From NCBI RefSeq assembly GCF_038396785.1, contig NZ_CP151087.1:1178001-1242000 (forward strand): a stretch of DNA of 64,000 nucleotides, given 5' to 3'. The notes under the pieces were generated by a model. The model made no database searches. It had not been told where the DNA came from and saw nothing but the letters and a program-made list of their open reading frames with translations. A program made the translations under genes and the position numbers. Positions 1 to 8,172 of this stretch are shown in pieces (the first letter of the stretch is position 1; every line of letters starts with the position of its first letter). Source of the stretch: Sphingobacterium thalpophilum (lineage in GTDB: Bacteria > Bacteroidota > Bacteroidia > Sphingobacteriales > Sphingobacteriaceae).

Positions 1-376
1 CGTAACCAGAGGAACAACGTCTAGCTAATTTTACTTTAAGAATATCGTGATAAAATAGCATTAGCTTAGCAAAAAAACTATTAGCAATGGTAATTCCGTT
101 ATTTTGCTATGACGGATTTACTATTGCTTTATGTTCATACACGAAAAAGCCGACTATTTTTCAGCATTCGGCCCCTTATAGGCAAACATTTGACACCATC
201 TTTTTTTATCAGATCAGCAGGGAAGAAAAATGTTCACTCTTCTTCACAATGAATATTCGTATCAGCAGATAGTATTATAAACTCTTCAAGACATTAATGA
301 TAAGTTATAGAAAGTATACCTAACGACGTCTTGAAAACTAAAACCACTCCGCATAATAAACTTCCCATTGGACACC
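1..376. other. left-edge stretch without a supported gene
   Basis: No reading frame here looks protein-like on either strand. A weak 5-bp-arm hairpin (GCCGA / TCGGC) lies near 150-175. It could be a terminator fragment, but it has no clear T-run on the side where it would be needed. The stretch ends at the 3' end of the SRAP gene, where homology with scar copy C at 35357 also begins. Confidence 0.4.
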
Positions 377-380
377 GATT

Positions 381-1177
381 TTAAAACAACGAAGTCTGCG
401 CCGTATCACTTCCCAATGGCGGCAATCCCTCCCAATCAAAAGCTTCATAACGGTGCTTTCCATCGGGACGGTTTGGATATCCTCTCAAGGTATACACTGG
501 ATAATGCTTCAACTTTTCATTGGGCATTTCAAACAGGAAAATCGGTGGCATATCGTCTTCGTTAATATCCTCGATCCATTGACGCTCAAGATCCTCAGGC
601 AAGAACAAAGGCATACGATGTTTATTTGGCCCATCATTATGGATATTGGCCATCACTTCATTGGCTGCACGCGTAAGCATCCCAAAAGATCCTACACGTT
701 CAACCACGCCATCTTCATCCACCGTCTCATGCCACTGGTACAAACCTGGTAAATAGAATAGCTCTCTCCCCGCTTCACCGATGAAATAAGGCACTTTCTT
801 TTTCAATCCCTTTACCGCACGATGCTCAAAGGTGCCACTCACCGGGGTAAGGCAACGTTGCTTGCGCAAGCGATACCAATAGGATTTTTTATCCTCCAGG
901 ATACGCTCGCTACGCACATTGATCATATTGCGCCGGCGATCGGCCTGCAGCTTGGGATCGTCAATATAGGTAGGTAATACCCCCCACTCCATCTCGGTCA
1001 AGGCCAGCTGGCTTGAGTCCTTGTCCTTATACAGGATCGGATATTTGGGAAAGGTAATAGCTTGAACGTTTTCTAGATAGTCATAATTGTAATCCAATTG
1101 ACGGCGCTCGTCCCGCAATTGCGGAAAGGTCTTTTTGATAATCTCAATATGGTATAGAGGCTAATATCCCAGCACTT
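381..1177 (-). pseudogene. SRAP (YedK/HMCES-like) gene, start codon lost and frameshifted
   Basis: SRAP proteins bind abasic sites in single-stranded DNA and crosslink to them through Cys2. The body of the family is seen here: an INVRSERI-type motif, an SGTFEH segment where the catalytic Glu sits, and an HRMPLFL (HxRMP) motif. The longest open frame can only begin at a TTG at 1118, inside the domain. Just upstream another frame reads C-W-D-I-S-L-Y-T from 1174, exactly what should follow the initiator Met. The codon before it is AAG instead of ATG, and one base is missing near 1150. The copy therefore lacks a start and has Cys2 out of frame. It is the last gene of the polymerase cassette. The family call is firm. 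The claim of inactivity is inference, and a sequencing indel is the alternative. Confidence 0.75.
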
Positions 1178-1286
1178 AATGGTATCCGTTTTGTTTGGCT
1201 TTGATACGCATATACGCAATTTGTGTTGTAAACAAGGATTACCCTAAGCTAATAAAATAGTTCTTTGCAGTACGGAAAGGATCTGA

Positions 1287-1760
1287 TTACCGAAGGATCT
1301 CGATAGCAAATACTTTCTTTTTGGTCTGCCCATCGGTAATGGTAGCCACTACCCGACCATATTCTAGGGAGAATAAAATATCAATGGGATTTTTGCGCTG
1401 AAACCTGGTCTTGGTACGCAGGTAATTGACAATATTTTTCTCGTAGAGCTTAAGCATACGCTTATCCCAATTCTCCTCCTTGATGCGATTGAGGAAGATC
1501 CGATAGCCTGATCCTGTTTCCAACAAGCTTTCGATCTTATCGGTATCCTGCGGCAGCTGCAAAGCTCTTCCCTCCTTTGCCCCCAGTTGATGGGCATGCT
1601 GATCGGCGGCTTCCTTATCATCATAAGGCGTGAGCAGAAAGCCTGTCTTTTCCTTGACATCGGGCCACTCAAAGCGCTGCAGCACAAAGTCGGCATAGCC
1701 CGACTCGACGAGCTCGCGAAACGAACTTTTGGTGACTTGTTCAAAGGGATTGTACAGCAT
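1287..1760 (-). CDS. unrecognised 157-residue cassette protein
   Basis: I do not recognise a family. The protein is 157 residues, soluble-looking and charged, without signal peptide or membrane segment. The middle is rich in K, E and R, with short helical stretches, and a beta-rich tail (FSLEYGRVVATITDGQ) closes it. The ATG at 1760 is a natural start. It lies between the split PD-(D/E)XK gene and the SRAP gene on the same strand as the polymerases, so a role alongside the error-prone polymerases is a guess from position only. The first codons recur in scar copy C fused to an SRAP tail, which shows the gene belongs to the duplicated cassette. Confidence 0.7.
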   Translation of the reverse strand: MLYNPFEQVTKSSFRELVESGYADFVLQRFEWPDVKEKTGFLLTPYDDKEAADQHAHQLGAKEGRALQLPQDTDKIESLLETGSGYRIFLNRIKEENWDKRMLKLYEKNIVNYLRTKTRFQRKNPIDILFSLEYGRVVATITDGQTKKKVFAIEILR

Positions 1761-2060
1761 AGGACTAAGATAGGATTTATATCACAAAAAAGGCCGGAAT
1801 AAACCAGCCCTGATATATATAGTTATGATCCCAATAATGGGATAGTCGGTTTCAAAAAAAGCTGGCCTAACAAGTGCAAATCAAGCCAGCAAAAGCAATC
1901 TTCTCATTTTTCGAATAAAGGACAACAGAAATATAAAATTCGTTTGATCTTTTTATAAAAAGGTTGAGTTCGTCTCTTCGACCTTACAATTATTTTATTT
2001 AAATGAGAGCTTATTCAAAATGGTATTGTCTAAGACCAACTTAACCTATAAAAAGAAAAA

Positions 2061-2087
2061 GGCTACTTAGACAGTATCCAAGTGACC
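2061..2087 (-). terminator. terminator after PD-(D/E)XK gene, copy A
   Basis: The 8-base arms GGCTACTT and AAGTGACC have two imperfect pairs here. The same hairpin is perfect in copy B. On the minus strand the stem is followed by a T-rich tail, as expected just downstream of the gene ending at 2113. Confidence 0.6.
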
Positions 2088-2112
2088 TTAAAATCTTATA
2101 TTGTAATCTGTT

Positions 2113-2526
2113 TTATTTTCCTTTAGCCTTCTCTGCCTCGATCTGCTTTACAAACTCTACAGTGACGTTCGTTAATTCGGCTATCTCCGATATCGAAAAT
2201 TTATTCGAAGACAAAAGATTTTTTATTACTTCCGCCTTTCCTTCGGCTTTTCCCTCAGCCATTGCTTTTTCGCGCGCTCGTTTCAATTGCTCCTCCTGAC
2301 TACTTCGGATACTCTCGGCATCCCATTTATTCCTTAAACTTACGTTGTACATCTCTCGTTCCTCCGGTTTTAGTTTGCTATACTCTGCTAACTGAAATAA
2401 CTTCTCAAAAATAGGCTTACGCAAATAAGTGGAAAGTCCATTTAGCGAAGACATATTTTTGAGTACATAAAGCCAACGATCTAAATCATTAACTAACTCT
2501 GCCTCAGCTTTAACAAAGTTAACCAA
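2113..2526 (-). CDS. PD-(D/E)XK_2 family protein, C-terminal part (split gene), copy A
   Basis: This 137-residue frame is the C-terminal half of a PD-(D/E)XK nuclease-family 'transposase' (PF12784/Rpn-like). Seen are the AEAELVNDLDRWLYVLKNM segment, a charged coiled region, two EGKA repeats and a helix-turn-helix-like tail (SISEIAELTNVTVEFVKQ). No ATG is available. The likely start is TTG at 2526, directly after the inserted 49 bases that separate it from the N-terminal half at 2534-3076. Removing those bases restores one continuous protein reading ...FIYVELVNFVKAEAEL. It may be a translated remnant or a non-functional half. Confidence 0.7.
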   Translation of the reverse strand: MVNFVKAEAELVNDLDRWLYVLKNMSSLNGLSTYLRKPIFEKLFQLAEYSKLKPEEREMYNVSLRNKWDAESIRSSQEEQLKRAREKAMAEGKAEGKAEVIKNLLSSNKFSISEIAELTNVTVEFVKQIEAEKAKGK

Positions 2527-2574
2527 TTTATCATTAATTTATTTCTCTATTTAGGAATGATAGAGCCCTTCGGG
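2526..2574 (-). other. 49-bp structured insertion splitting the PD-(D/E)XK gene
   Basis: Read on the minus strand, the bases between GTGGAAC and TGGTTAAC break the frame. They contain a small CCC-GAA-GGG hairpin, a second stem CTCTAT/ATAGAG and several stop codons. Excising them gives an in-frame join. The same insertion is present in copies B and C, so it predates the duplication. Confidence 0.6.
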
Positions 2575-3076
2575 GTTCCACATATATAAAGCCTAGATCG
2601 TCATAAAATATTTTACCATGATCTCGATAACATAAACAAATATCGTGCAGAAAATACTTCTCATCCCCCGCATCAGGCATTGCAAATCCATCCATCAGTA
2701 CAATGATATAAACTTCACTAATTGCATAATTCCAAGCCCTTCGGTTGCCTTTGGGTGCCTGATCCGCTATCAATTTACTGCTGTAATAAAGCATGCGCTT
2801 TTTCAAATTATCCTGCGCCGTGCGCTGCACTTCAATAATAAAACGTTCGCCATTGTCTGCCGTACAGGTCAGATCAAAAATAACGGTACCGATATCCTCT
2901 GTATCCCCGACATGCTCATTTTTGTTATAATACAGGTCGGCAATAATCTTGCGTCCTCTAAACAGTTCGTTTAAGAAAGCGATCAGAAGATCTTTATTGG
3001 TATCTGATCCGAAAACTTTTTTAAATCCATAATCTGTTGTAATATCGATATATTTCGACTGTTTCAACTCACTCAT
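2534..3076 (-). CDS. PD-(D/E)XK_2 (Rpn/YhgA-like) nuclease-family protein, N-terminal part, copy A
   Basis: This 180-residue frame carries the catalytic half of PF12784-type proteins. The family N-terminus YIDITTDYGFKKVFG is present, then FDL with Asp68, and E82-V-Q84, which is the E-x-Q form of the PD-(D/E)XK active site. Full-length relatives have about 290-310 residues. This frame stops after NREIN, inside the 49-bp insertion. The rest follows at 2113-2526. The ATG at 3076 fits the family start and lies about 30 bases downstream of a TATATTTG promoter box. Rpn-like proteins are recombination-promoting nucleases; whether a split protein keeps activity is unknown. Confidence 0.8.
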   Translation of the reverse strand: MSELKQSKYIDITTDYGFKKVFGSDTNKDLLIAFLNELFRGRKIIADLYYNKNEHVGDTEDIGTVIFDLTCTADNGERFIIEVQRTAQDNLKKRMLYYSSKLIADQAPKGNRRAWNYAISEVYIIVLMDGFAMPDAGDEKYFLHDICLCYRDHGKIFYDDLGFIYVEPRRALSFLNREIN

Positions 3077-3106
3077 AATACATTGTTTTTAAATTGGTTA
3101 ACAATG

Positions 3107-3164
3107 CAAATATAAGTAAAAAAGCATTTTAATACTAATATTTTTAGCATAAAAATATTAGTAT
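3107..3164 (-). promoter_or_regulatory. promoter box with perfect 15-bp inverted repeat upstream of the PD-(D/E)XK gene
   Basis: On the minus strand TATATTTGC at 3114-3106 matches the Bacteroidota -7 box. Seventeen bases further upstream a perfect inverted repeat has 15-base arms and a GCA loop (3132-3146 and 3150-3164). It could be a repressor operator or a GC-poor terminator for dnaE, which ends at 3209. The arms contain ACTAATA, similar to the palindrome in front of dinB. The copy B counterpart is identical. Confidence 0.5.
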
Positions 3165-3208
3165 GTATATGAATTAAAACAAGTTCCCCGATGAAGATCA
3201 TTTCCGTC

Positions 3209-6145
3209 CTATTCACTCCTCGGATCAGGCTTTAGCGGCATCTTGGCACAGCGGATCACCTCAACGGAAGGGCATCCGTATTCAAGGATAACTTTGCCTT
3301 CAACCAAATAGACTCCTGCCCCACGGAGCGGATATTTGGCTAGGCTCTGCGGGAAATGGACGGTATCAAAAAATTGCCCCTCGGCATCGAGGAAAGTTCC
3401 GAATTTCATCAGGTCGCCACGCTTGGTCTTCACAAATTTCTCACAGACAAAATCCCCCACCACACGTACTATCTTCCCTTCATGCAGATGGAGTTCCCGA
3501 GCGGGCATATCGCCCCGGTAATCGCTTTTGGTAAGATCGAATAGCGTACCCGTTACGCAAAAGCCAATCAGCTCCATCTCGTCGTAATAATCCTCCAAGA
3601 TATCTTCTTCCAAAGGGGGAAGAATAGGCTTGCGACTTTCGGTCTCAAAGAGCGCCATACCTGCTGCGACGGGCTTATGCTTACTCATCATCAGGTGAGC
3701 TGCCCACAGCAATTGCTTTTTCCCCGTCCCTGTAAAGCGCAAGGCACCCACACGAATTAGGATAACGACCTGCTCAATACCCGTCTGTGTCCGTTTGATA
3801 AAGTTTTCCAGACTGATGTACTTGCCATTGGCTTCGCGTTCCTCAATAATGCGATGGGCCAGTTTACACTCCAAATTGAGCAGGCAGTCAAAACCCAGAT
3901 AAATATCTTTACCCTGAATGGAGGTGTTAAAGACCGACTGGTTGACACAGGGTAAGCAGATATTACCACCTGAAATTCGCGCTTCATTGACATAGACCTT
4001 ACGGCTGTAAAACCCACCATAATTGTTGAGGACCGCAACCATAAACTCCAAAGGATAGTAGGTCTTGAGGAAAAGACTCTGATAACTCTCTACGGCAAAG
4101 GATGCTGAATGCGCCTTGTTAAAGGAATAACCGGCAAAGCTTTCCATCTGCCGCCATATCTCGCGGCTAGTCTTCTCGTCATAGCCTTTGGCCTTACAGT
4201 TGGAAAAGAACTTATCCTCAATTTCGATCAGGTGGTCTTTGCTGCGATATTTGCCAGACATCATCCGTCGGAGCACATCGGCATCGGCCATATCGAGCCC
4301 GCCATAGGCATTGGCGATCTTCATCACATCTTCCTGATAAACCATCACGCCGTAGGTCTCTTCAAGCTGCTCCTTAAATACGGGATGTGGATAGACGACT
4401 GTCGTGGGGTCGTGATGCCGACGGATGTACTCGCCCATCATGCCCGAACTGGCCACACCGGGCCGAATAATGGATGAGGCAGCCACTAAAGTCAGGTAAT
4501 CATCGCAACGTAACTTGGTGAGCAACTGCCGCATCGCCGGACTCTCGATATAGAAGCAACCGATGGTATTGGCCGATTTGAGCTGGGCGGCAATATGGGC
4601 ATCCTGAAAAAAACGCTTGGGATTGTCGGTATCAATGACCACGCCCAAGTTTTCGCGCACAATGGTACGGCAATCTTTGATATGGCCGATACCGCGCTGC
4701 GAAAGGATATCGAACTTTTCAAAACCGATATCTTCGGCCACGTACATATCAAACTGCATGGTCGGCAATCCCTTGGGCGGATTGTCCATTGCTGAATAAC
4801 AGGTCAATGGTTCCTCCGAGATCAGCACGCCGCTGGCGTGTATGGTGCGCTGATTGGGAAAATCGGCCATGCGGTTGTAAACGCTCAGAATAGTATTGGT
4901 CACCTCATTCTTGTTGAGCATATGCTCGGGCTCATGCACGAGACGGTCGATCTCGGCCTTGGGCAGTCCGTACACCTTACCCAGCTCGCGCAAGATACTC
5001 CGGGAGCGAAAGGTGCTCATAGCGCCCATCAAGGCTGTATGACCGGTCTGATAACGGTTAAAGATATAATCGTACATTTCGTCACGCTCATTCCAGCTAA
5101 AGTCCACATCGAAATCAGGCGGACTCTTGCGCTTGGGATTGAGAAAACGCTCAAAGGGAAGTTTGAGTGCTATGGGGTCAACATCGGTGATCCCTAAGCA
5201 GTAAGCAACAGCAGAATTGGCCCCCGACCCGCGGCCTACGTAGTGAAAATTGCGGCCACGCGCGTAGCGGCAGATATCGTCCGTAATCAGGAAATAACTG
5301 GAGAAACGCAGGTTTTCGATAATCTCAAGCTCGCGCTGGATGCGTTCGGTCGCGCCCCGGTCGTTACGACCATAGCGCCTGGTAAAGCCATCCGTGCAGT
5401 ACTTGTGCAGCAGCTGCTTATCGTTGTAGCGATTACCGGTAAAGGTTGCCTTGTTCTTGACACTGGAAAAATCAAAACTGAAAGAACACTGGCCCAGTAT
5501 GCGGTTGGTATTGGCCAGCAATTGAGGCAAGTCGGAAAATAAGCGCATGAGCTTGACCCGAGGGATAAACACCTCGTCCTCGGCAGCTATCTGCTCATCG
5601 CCGAGCTGCGAAATCAGCAGATTGTTGTCAATGGCCCTTAATTGGCGATGTAAGGTATAGTCGGCCTTTCGGAAACTGACTGGTGCGAGTATTACACAGC
5701 GATCGAGAACCTTACGATCCATCAGCTGGGCGCGGGTACGCTCACTAGGTCGAACGCCGATGTATTCGAAGTCCCGCAATGGAAAGGCATTGAGCCTGCT
5801 AAAGGGATAGATGACAAAGACCTCCTCAAATTCGGGCGCACGCTCCGGTATAGCGCGGTTTTCCATATTGAGCTTAGTTCGATACTCATTGATCTCACGG
5901 AAGCCCTGTTCGTTTTTGGCAATAGCGACAAAACAAATCTGTTCGCCAGCGCGGAATTCCATTCCCGCGAGTAAATTCAGTCCGGCAGCGCGGCCCAGTT
6001 TAATGAAGTCCAGCGATCCCGAGCTGTTATTAATATCGGTAAGCACGGCGGTATCATAACCGCCAGCAAGCATGCCCGAGACAAGATCCTGCAGGCTGAG
6101 GGTACCAAAACGCAGGCTATAATAGCTATGTAGATTTAAGAGCAT
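3209..6145 (-). CDS. dnaE2: error-prone DNA polymerase III alpha subunit, DnaE2-like
   Basis: This 978-residue C-family polymerase would extend DNA past lesions together with the Y-family enzyme encoded just upstream. The N-terminal PHP domain is degenerate: the LHSYYSL start is kept, but the usual TDH motif reads TDI (residues 36-38). The palm has GRGSGANS (304-311) and the PDFDVDF catalytic aspartates D344, D346 and D348. The third-Asp region QFDM and a C-terminal OB-like part follow. Replicative DnaE proteins are near 1160 residues, so the tau-binding end is missing, as in DnaE2/ImuC. The ATG at 6145 is chosen because a strong AAAGGAGGGG site precedes it; a longer frame to 6175 lacks one. 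It overlaps the end of dinB by 20 bases, which suggests coupled translation. GC content looks higher than in flanking genes. Confidence 0.9.
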   Translation of the reverse strand: MLLNLHSYYSLRFGTLSLQDLVSGMLAGGYDTAVLTDINNSSGSLDFIKLGRAAGLNLLAGMEFRAGEQICFVAIAKNEQGFREINEYRTKLNMENRAIPERAPEFEEVFVIYPFSRLNAFPLRDFEYIGVRPSERTRAQLMDRKVLDRCVILAPVSFRKADYTLHRQLRAIDNNLLISQLGDEQIAAEDEVFIPRVKLMRLFSDLPQLLANTNRILGQCSFSFDFSSVKNKATFTGNRYNDKQLLHKYCTDGFTRRYGRNDRGATERIQRELEIIENLRFSSYFLITDDICRYARGRNFHYVGRGSGANSAVAYCLGITDVDPIALKLPFERFLNPKRKSPPDFDVDFSWNERDEMYDYIFNRYQTGHTALMGAMSTFRSRSILRELGKVYGLPKAEIDRLVHEPEHMLNKNEVTNTILSVYNRMADFPNQRTIHASGVLISEEPLTCYSAMDNPPKGLPTMQFDMYVAEDIGFEKFDILSQRGIGHIKDCRTIVRENLGVVIDTDNPKRFFQDAHIAAQLKSANTIGCFYIESPAMRQLLTKLRCDDYLTLVAASSIIRPGVASSGMMGEYIRRHHDPTTVVYPHPVFKEQLEETYGVMVYQEDVMKIANAYGGLDMADADVLRRMMSGKYRSKDHLIEIEDKFFSNCKAKGYDEKTSREIWRQMESFAGYSFNKAHSASFAVESYQSLFLKTYYPLEFMVAVLNNYGGFYSRKVYVNEARISGGNICLPCVNQSVFNTSIQGKDIYLGFDCLLNLECKLAHRIIEEREANGKYISLENFIKRTQTGIEQVVILIRVGALRFTGTGKKQLLWAAHLMMSKHKPVAAGMALFETESRKPILPPLEEDILEDYYDEMELIGFCVTGTLFDLTKSDYRGDMPARELHLHEGKIVRVVGDFVCEKFVKTKRGDLMKFGTFLDAEGQFFDTVHFPQSLAKYPLRGAGVYLVEGKVILEYGCPSVEVIRCAKMPLKPDPRSE

Positions 6146-7307
6146 GCTCCCCTCCTTTCTCTGGCAGCGGTGCACAGATGGCCTTCATCAGAAATTCAGC
6201 CCCATAGCGTTTTCGGATCTTGTCCATGGCCTGCATGAGGTTGACCTCCTCGGCACTGTCGTCAAAGAGATCGGTCTGATAGGAACCATAGATCAGACCA
6301 GAGAATTTGATCCCGATAAGCCTTATCAGCATCCTGCGGCTATAGAGTTTCTTGAAGAGTGCAATTACCACATCGGTAAGCTTTCGATCCGAATTGGTAT
6401 AGCCAATCTGTAGCTGTTGGGTATGGGTATCGAAGTTGCTATAACGAATCTTGAGGGTAACGCAGCTGGTCAGCTTCTGCTCTTTGCGCAGATCGAAAGC
6501 GAGTGTATCGACCATGCTGATCAGCGTGCGACGGAGGACATCCATATCGATAGTATCCTGCTGAAAGGTATTTTCTTTGGACATGGACTTTTGCTCCCGA
6601 AAAGGCAACACGAGGGAATCATCGAGCCCATTGGCTTTACGCCAGATGTTGATCCCGTTTTCCCCGAGGACCTTTTGCATGGTGAATACCTCCATCTGCT
6701 GTAAGGTTCCGATTTTGGAAATTCCCATATTTCGGAGCAAGGTAAAGGACTTCTCGCCTACCATGGGAATTTTGCGGATGGATAGCGGTGCGAGGAAACC
6801 TTTTTCGGTGCCATTCTGTACCTGCTTTTCACCACAGGGTTTGGCGGTACCGGTGGCAATCTTGGAGACGGTCTTGTTGACCGACAGGCCAAAGCTAATG
6901 GGCAATCCAGTCTCTCGGATAATACGCTGGCGGAGTTCCTGTGTCCATTTCCAACAGCCAAAAAAGCGGTCCATACCGGAGACATCAAGGTAATGTTCGT
7001 CTATACTGGCTTTTTCGACAATAGGCGTTTCTTCCTCGATAATTTGTGTAACTATACCCGAATAATGACTGTACCGATCGTGATCGCCCCGTACGACCAC
7101 CGCCTCTGGACACATGCGCAGCGCAAGCCGCATTGGCATAGCGGAATGCACCCCAAACTTGCGGGCCTCATAGGAACAAGATGCAACTACCCCACGGTCA
7201 CTACTTCCTCCTATGAGCACAGGTACTCCGATGAGTTTGCTGTTCTGCAAACGCTCTACAGATACAAAAAATGTATCGAGATCACAATGTACTATACTCC
7301 TCGCCAT
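6126..7307 (-). CDS. dinB: Y-family DNA polymerase (DinB/Pol IV type)
   Basis: This 393-residue translesion polymerase inserts nucleotides opposite damaged bases. The palm carries D9 in CDLDTFF and D103-E104 in SIDEHYLD, matching the three metal-binding residues of E. coli Pol IV. Little-finger sequence follows, and the tail has QTDLF, a classic sliding-clamp binding motif. All catalytic residues are present, so this is an active-type enzyme rather than an ImuB-like adaptor. It is the first gene of the cassette and overlaps dnaE2. The ATG at 7307 fits the family start. A -7 box with an abutting palindrome lies about 65 bases upstream. No imuA homologue is adjacent. Confidence 0.92.
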   Translation of the reverse strand: MARSIVHCDLDTFFVSVERLQNSKLIGVPVLIGGSSDRGVVASCSYEARKFGVHSAMPMRLALRMCPEAVVVRGDHDRYSHYSGIVTQIIEEETPIVEKASIDEHYLDVSGMDRFFGCWKWTQELRQRIIRETGLPISFGLSVNKTVSKIATGTAKPCGEKQVQNGTEKGFLAPLSIRKIPMVGEKSFTLLRNMGISKIGTLQQMEVFTMQKVLGENGINIWRKANGLDDSLVLPFREQKSMSKENTFQQDTIDMDVLRRTLISMVDTLAFDLRKEQKLTSCVTLKIRYSNFDTHTQQLQIGYTNSDRKLTDVVIALFKKLYSRRMLIRLIGIKFSGLIYGSYQTDLFDDSAEEVNLMQAMDKIRKRYGAEFLMKAICAPLPEKGGEHALKST

Positions 7308-7369
7308 GTTTTTTCAATTGTATCAAAAGCCCTGTATTGTCGCCTTTGATTTTTGGTAATTGCTGCATT

Positions 7370-7390
7370 CAAAATTACTAATATTATTAG
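7370..7390 (-). promoter_or_regulatory. putative dinB promoter with operator-like palindrome
   Basis: On the minus strand a palindrome CTAATA-A-TATTAG (7390-7378) directly abuts TAATTTTG (7377-7370), a match to the TAnnTTTG -7 box. A repressor bound there would block the promoter, a layout suited to damage-inducible control. The regulator is unknown and no LexA-like gene is in the window. No well-spaced -33 TTTG is visible. Confidence 0.45.
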
Positions 7391-7519
7391 CAAACAATCA
7401 ACAGCGAGAAATGATTTAATTTTTATCACATTCATTGTCAGCGATATAATTTATAGTAAAGGATTGGCTTAAACTTCACTTACTTATGGCGGAAATGCGG
7501 TGCGCATGCCTATAAACCC

Positions 7520-7675
7520 ATGAAAGGAAATCTGGAGCAACTGCTCGCTCAAACCTGCACAACTCCACTTTGGGAGGACGATTTATTGTCAATAGACGAT
7601 GCACGATTATTGGTGGGTACAAAAAGCGTACAAGATGATTGGATCGTGCTGGTAAAGCAGAAAAGGGAAAAATAA
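7520..7675 (+). CDS. possible 51-residue small protein
   Basis: An ATG-to-TAA frame reads MKGNLEQLLAQTCTTPLWED and continues to a basic QKREK tail. It is acidic in the middle, with no membrane segment and no recognised family. It lies divergent from dinB and ends just before an intergenic hairpin repeat that could terminate it. Codon usage is plausible, but length and lack of homology keep this uncertain. Confidence 0.35.
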   Translation: MKGNLEQLLAQTCTTPLWEDDLLSIDDARLLVGTKSVQDDWIVLVKQKREK

Positions 7676-7678
7676 AAA

Positions 7679-7740
7679 GCCTCCCTTGTTAATCGTTAAG
7701 GGAGGTAATGCTTATTAGATGCCCGCCTTGGTTACATGTT
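7679..7740 (+). repeat. dispersed intergenic hairpin repeat, copy 1
   Basis: CCTCCCTT and AAGGGAGG pair around a 10-base loop, followed by a conserved tail near GATGCCCGCCTTGGTTA. Three related copies lie at 18074, 28983 and 32998. Confidence 0.65.
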
Positions 7741-8172
7741 AAGAGGCTTCGGCGGCTTTGAGCTAAAGCAAAAGACCTTACCTAATTACCTTATCATTGC
7801 TGTTATTGATTAGCCTTAGTATTGTTGCGAGCGGAAAGAACTCAAAAAAACAATAGAGCAATTCGAAGACTCTTCGACAGAGATTGATTCTAGTGAATTT
7901 AAAAATAATATCACTCCGCCATACAACCTATTCTATTTAATCTTCATCACCTTCATTTAATGAATTATTCTTTCACCGTGAACATCACCGAACACCTAAT
8001 GGTTTGACACATATTGATGTTGCATATACGTTATCTTTTGAGAAAAATACCCTTCATTGAGATGTGAATAGTTGTGTGCTATTATTTTTTGAACCAAAGT
8101 TGTTTTGGATGTGTTCCTTTAAAACACAGATTAATAATTGGTTAAATGTACACACATTCTAAAATATAAATT
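7741..8172. other. intergenic region with a possible gene relic
   Basis: No start-to-stop gene is convincing. A plus-strand frame from about 7840 to 7960 reads KELKKTIEQFEDSSTEIDSS and ends in a hydrophobic tail, without ATG and preceded by a stop. It may be the 3' relic of a lost gene. The remainder is AT-rich and should hold the promoter of the alcohol dehydrogenase at 8173, but no clean TAnnTTTG box is seen near its start. Confidence 0.3.

Larger units (their letters stand above)
1783..6215. repeat. cassette copy A, the part shared with copy B
   Basis: This stretch aligns by eye along its whole length with 18215-22499. It covers the intergenic DNA after the 157-residue gene, the split PD-(D/E)XK gene, dnaE and the last codons of dinB. 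Copy A lacks the CCTTGAG/CTCAAGG terminator segment present in B and C, while copy B lacks about 325 bp of dnaE. Identity is patchy: very high over the nuclease-like genes and over about 430 bp of dnaE, and lower elsewhere. Confidence 0.85.

Noticed and set aside
87..272. 61-residue frame at the left edge
   Set aside because: Unusual composition, no recognisable features and no fitting neighbours.
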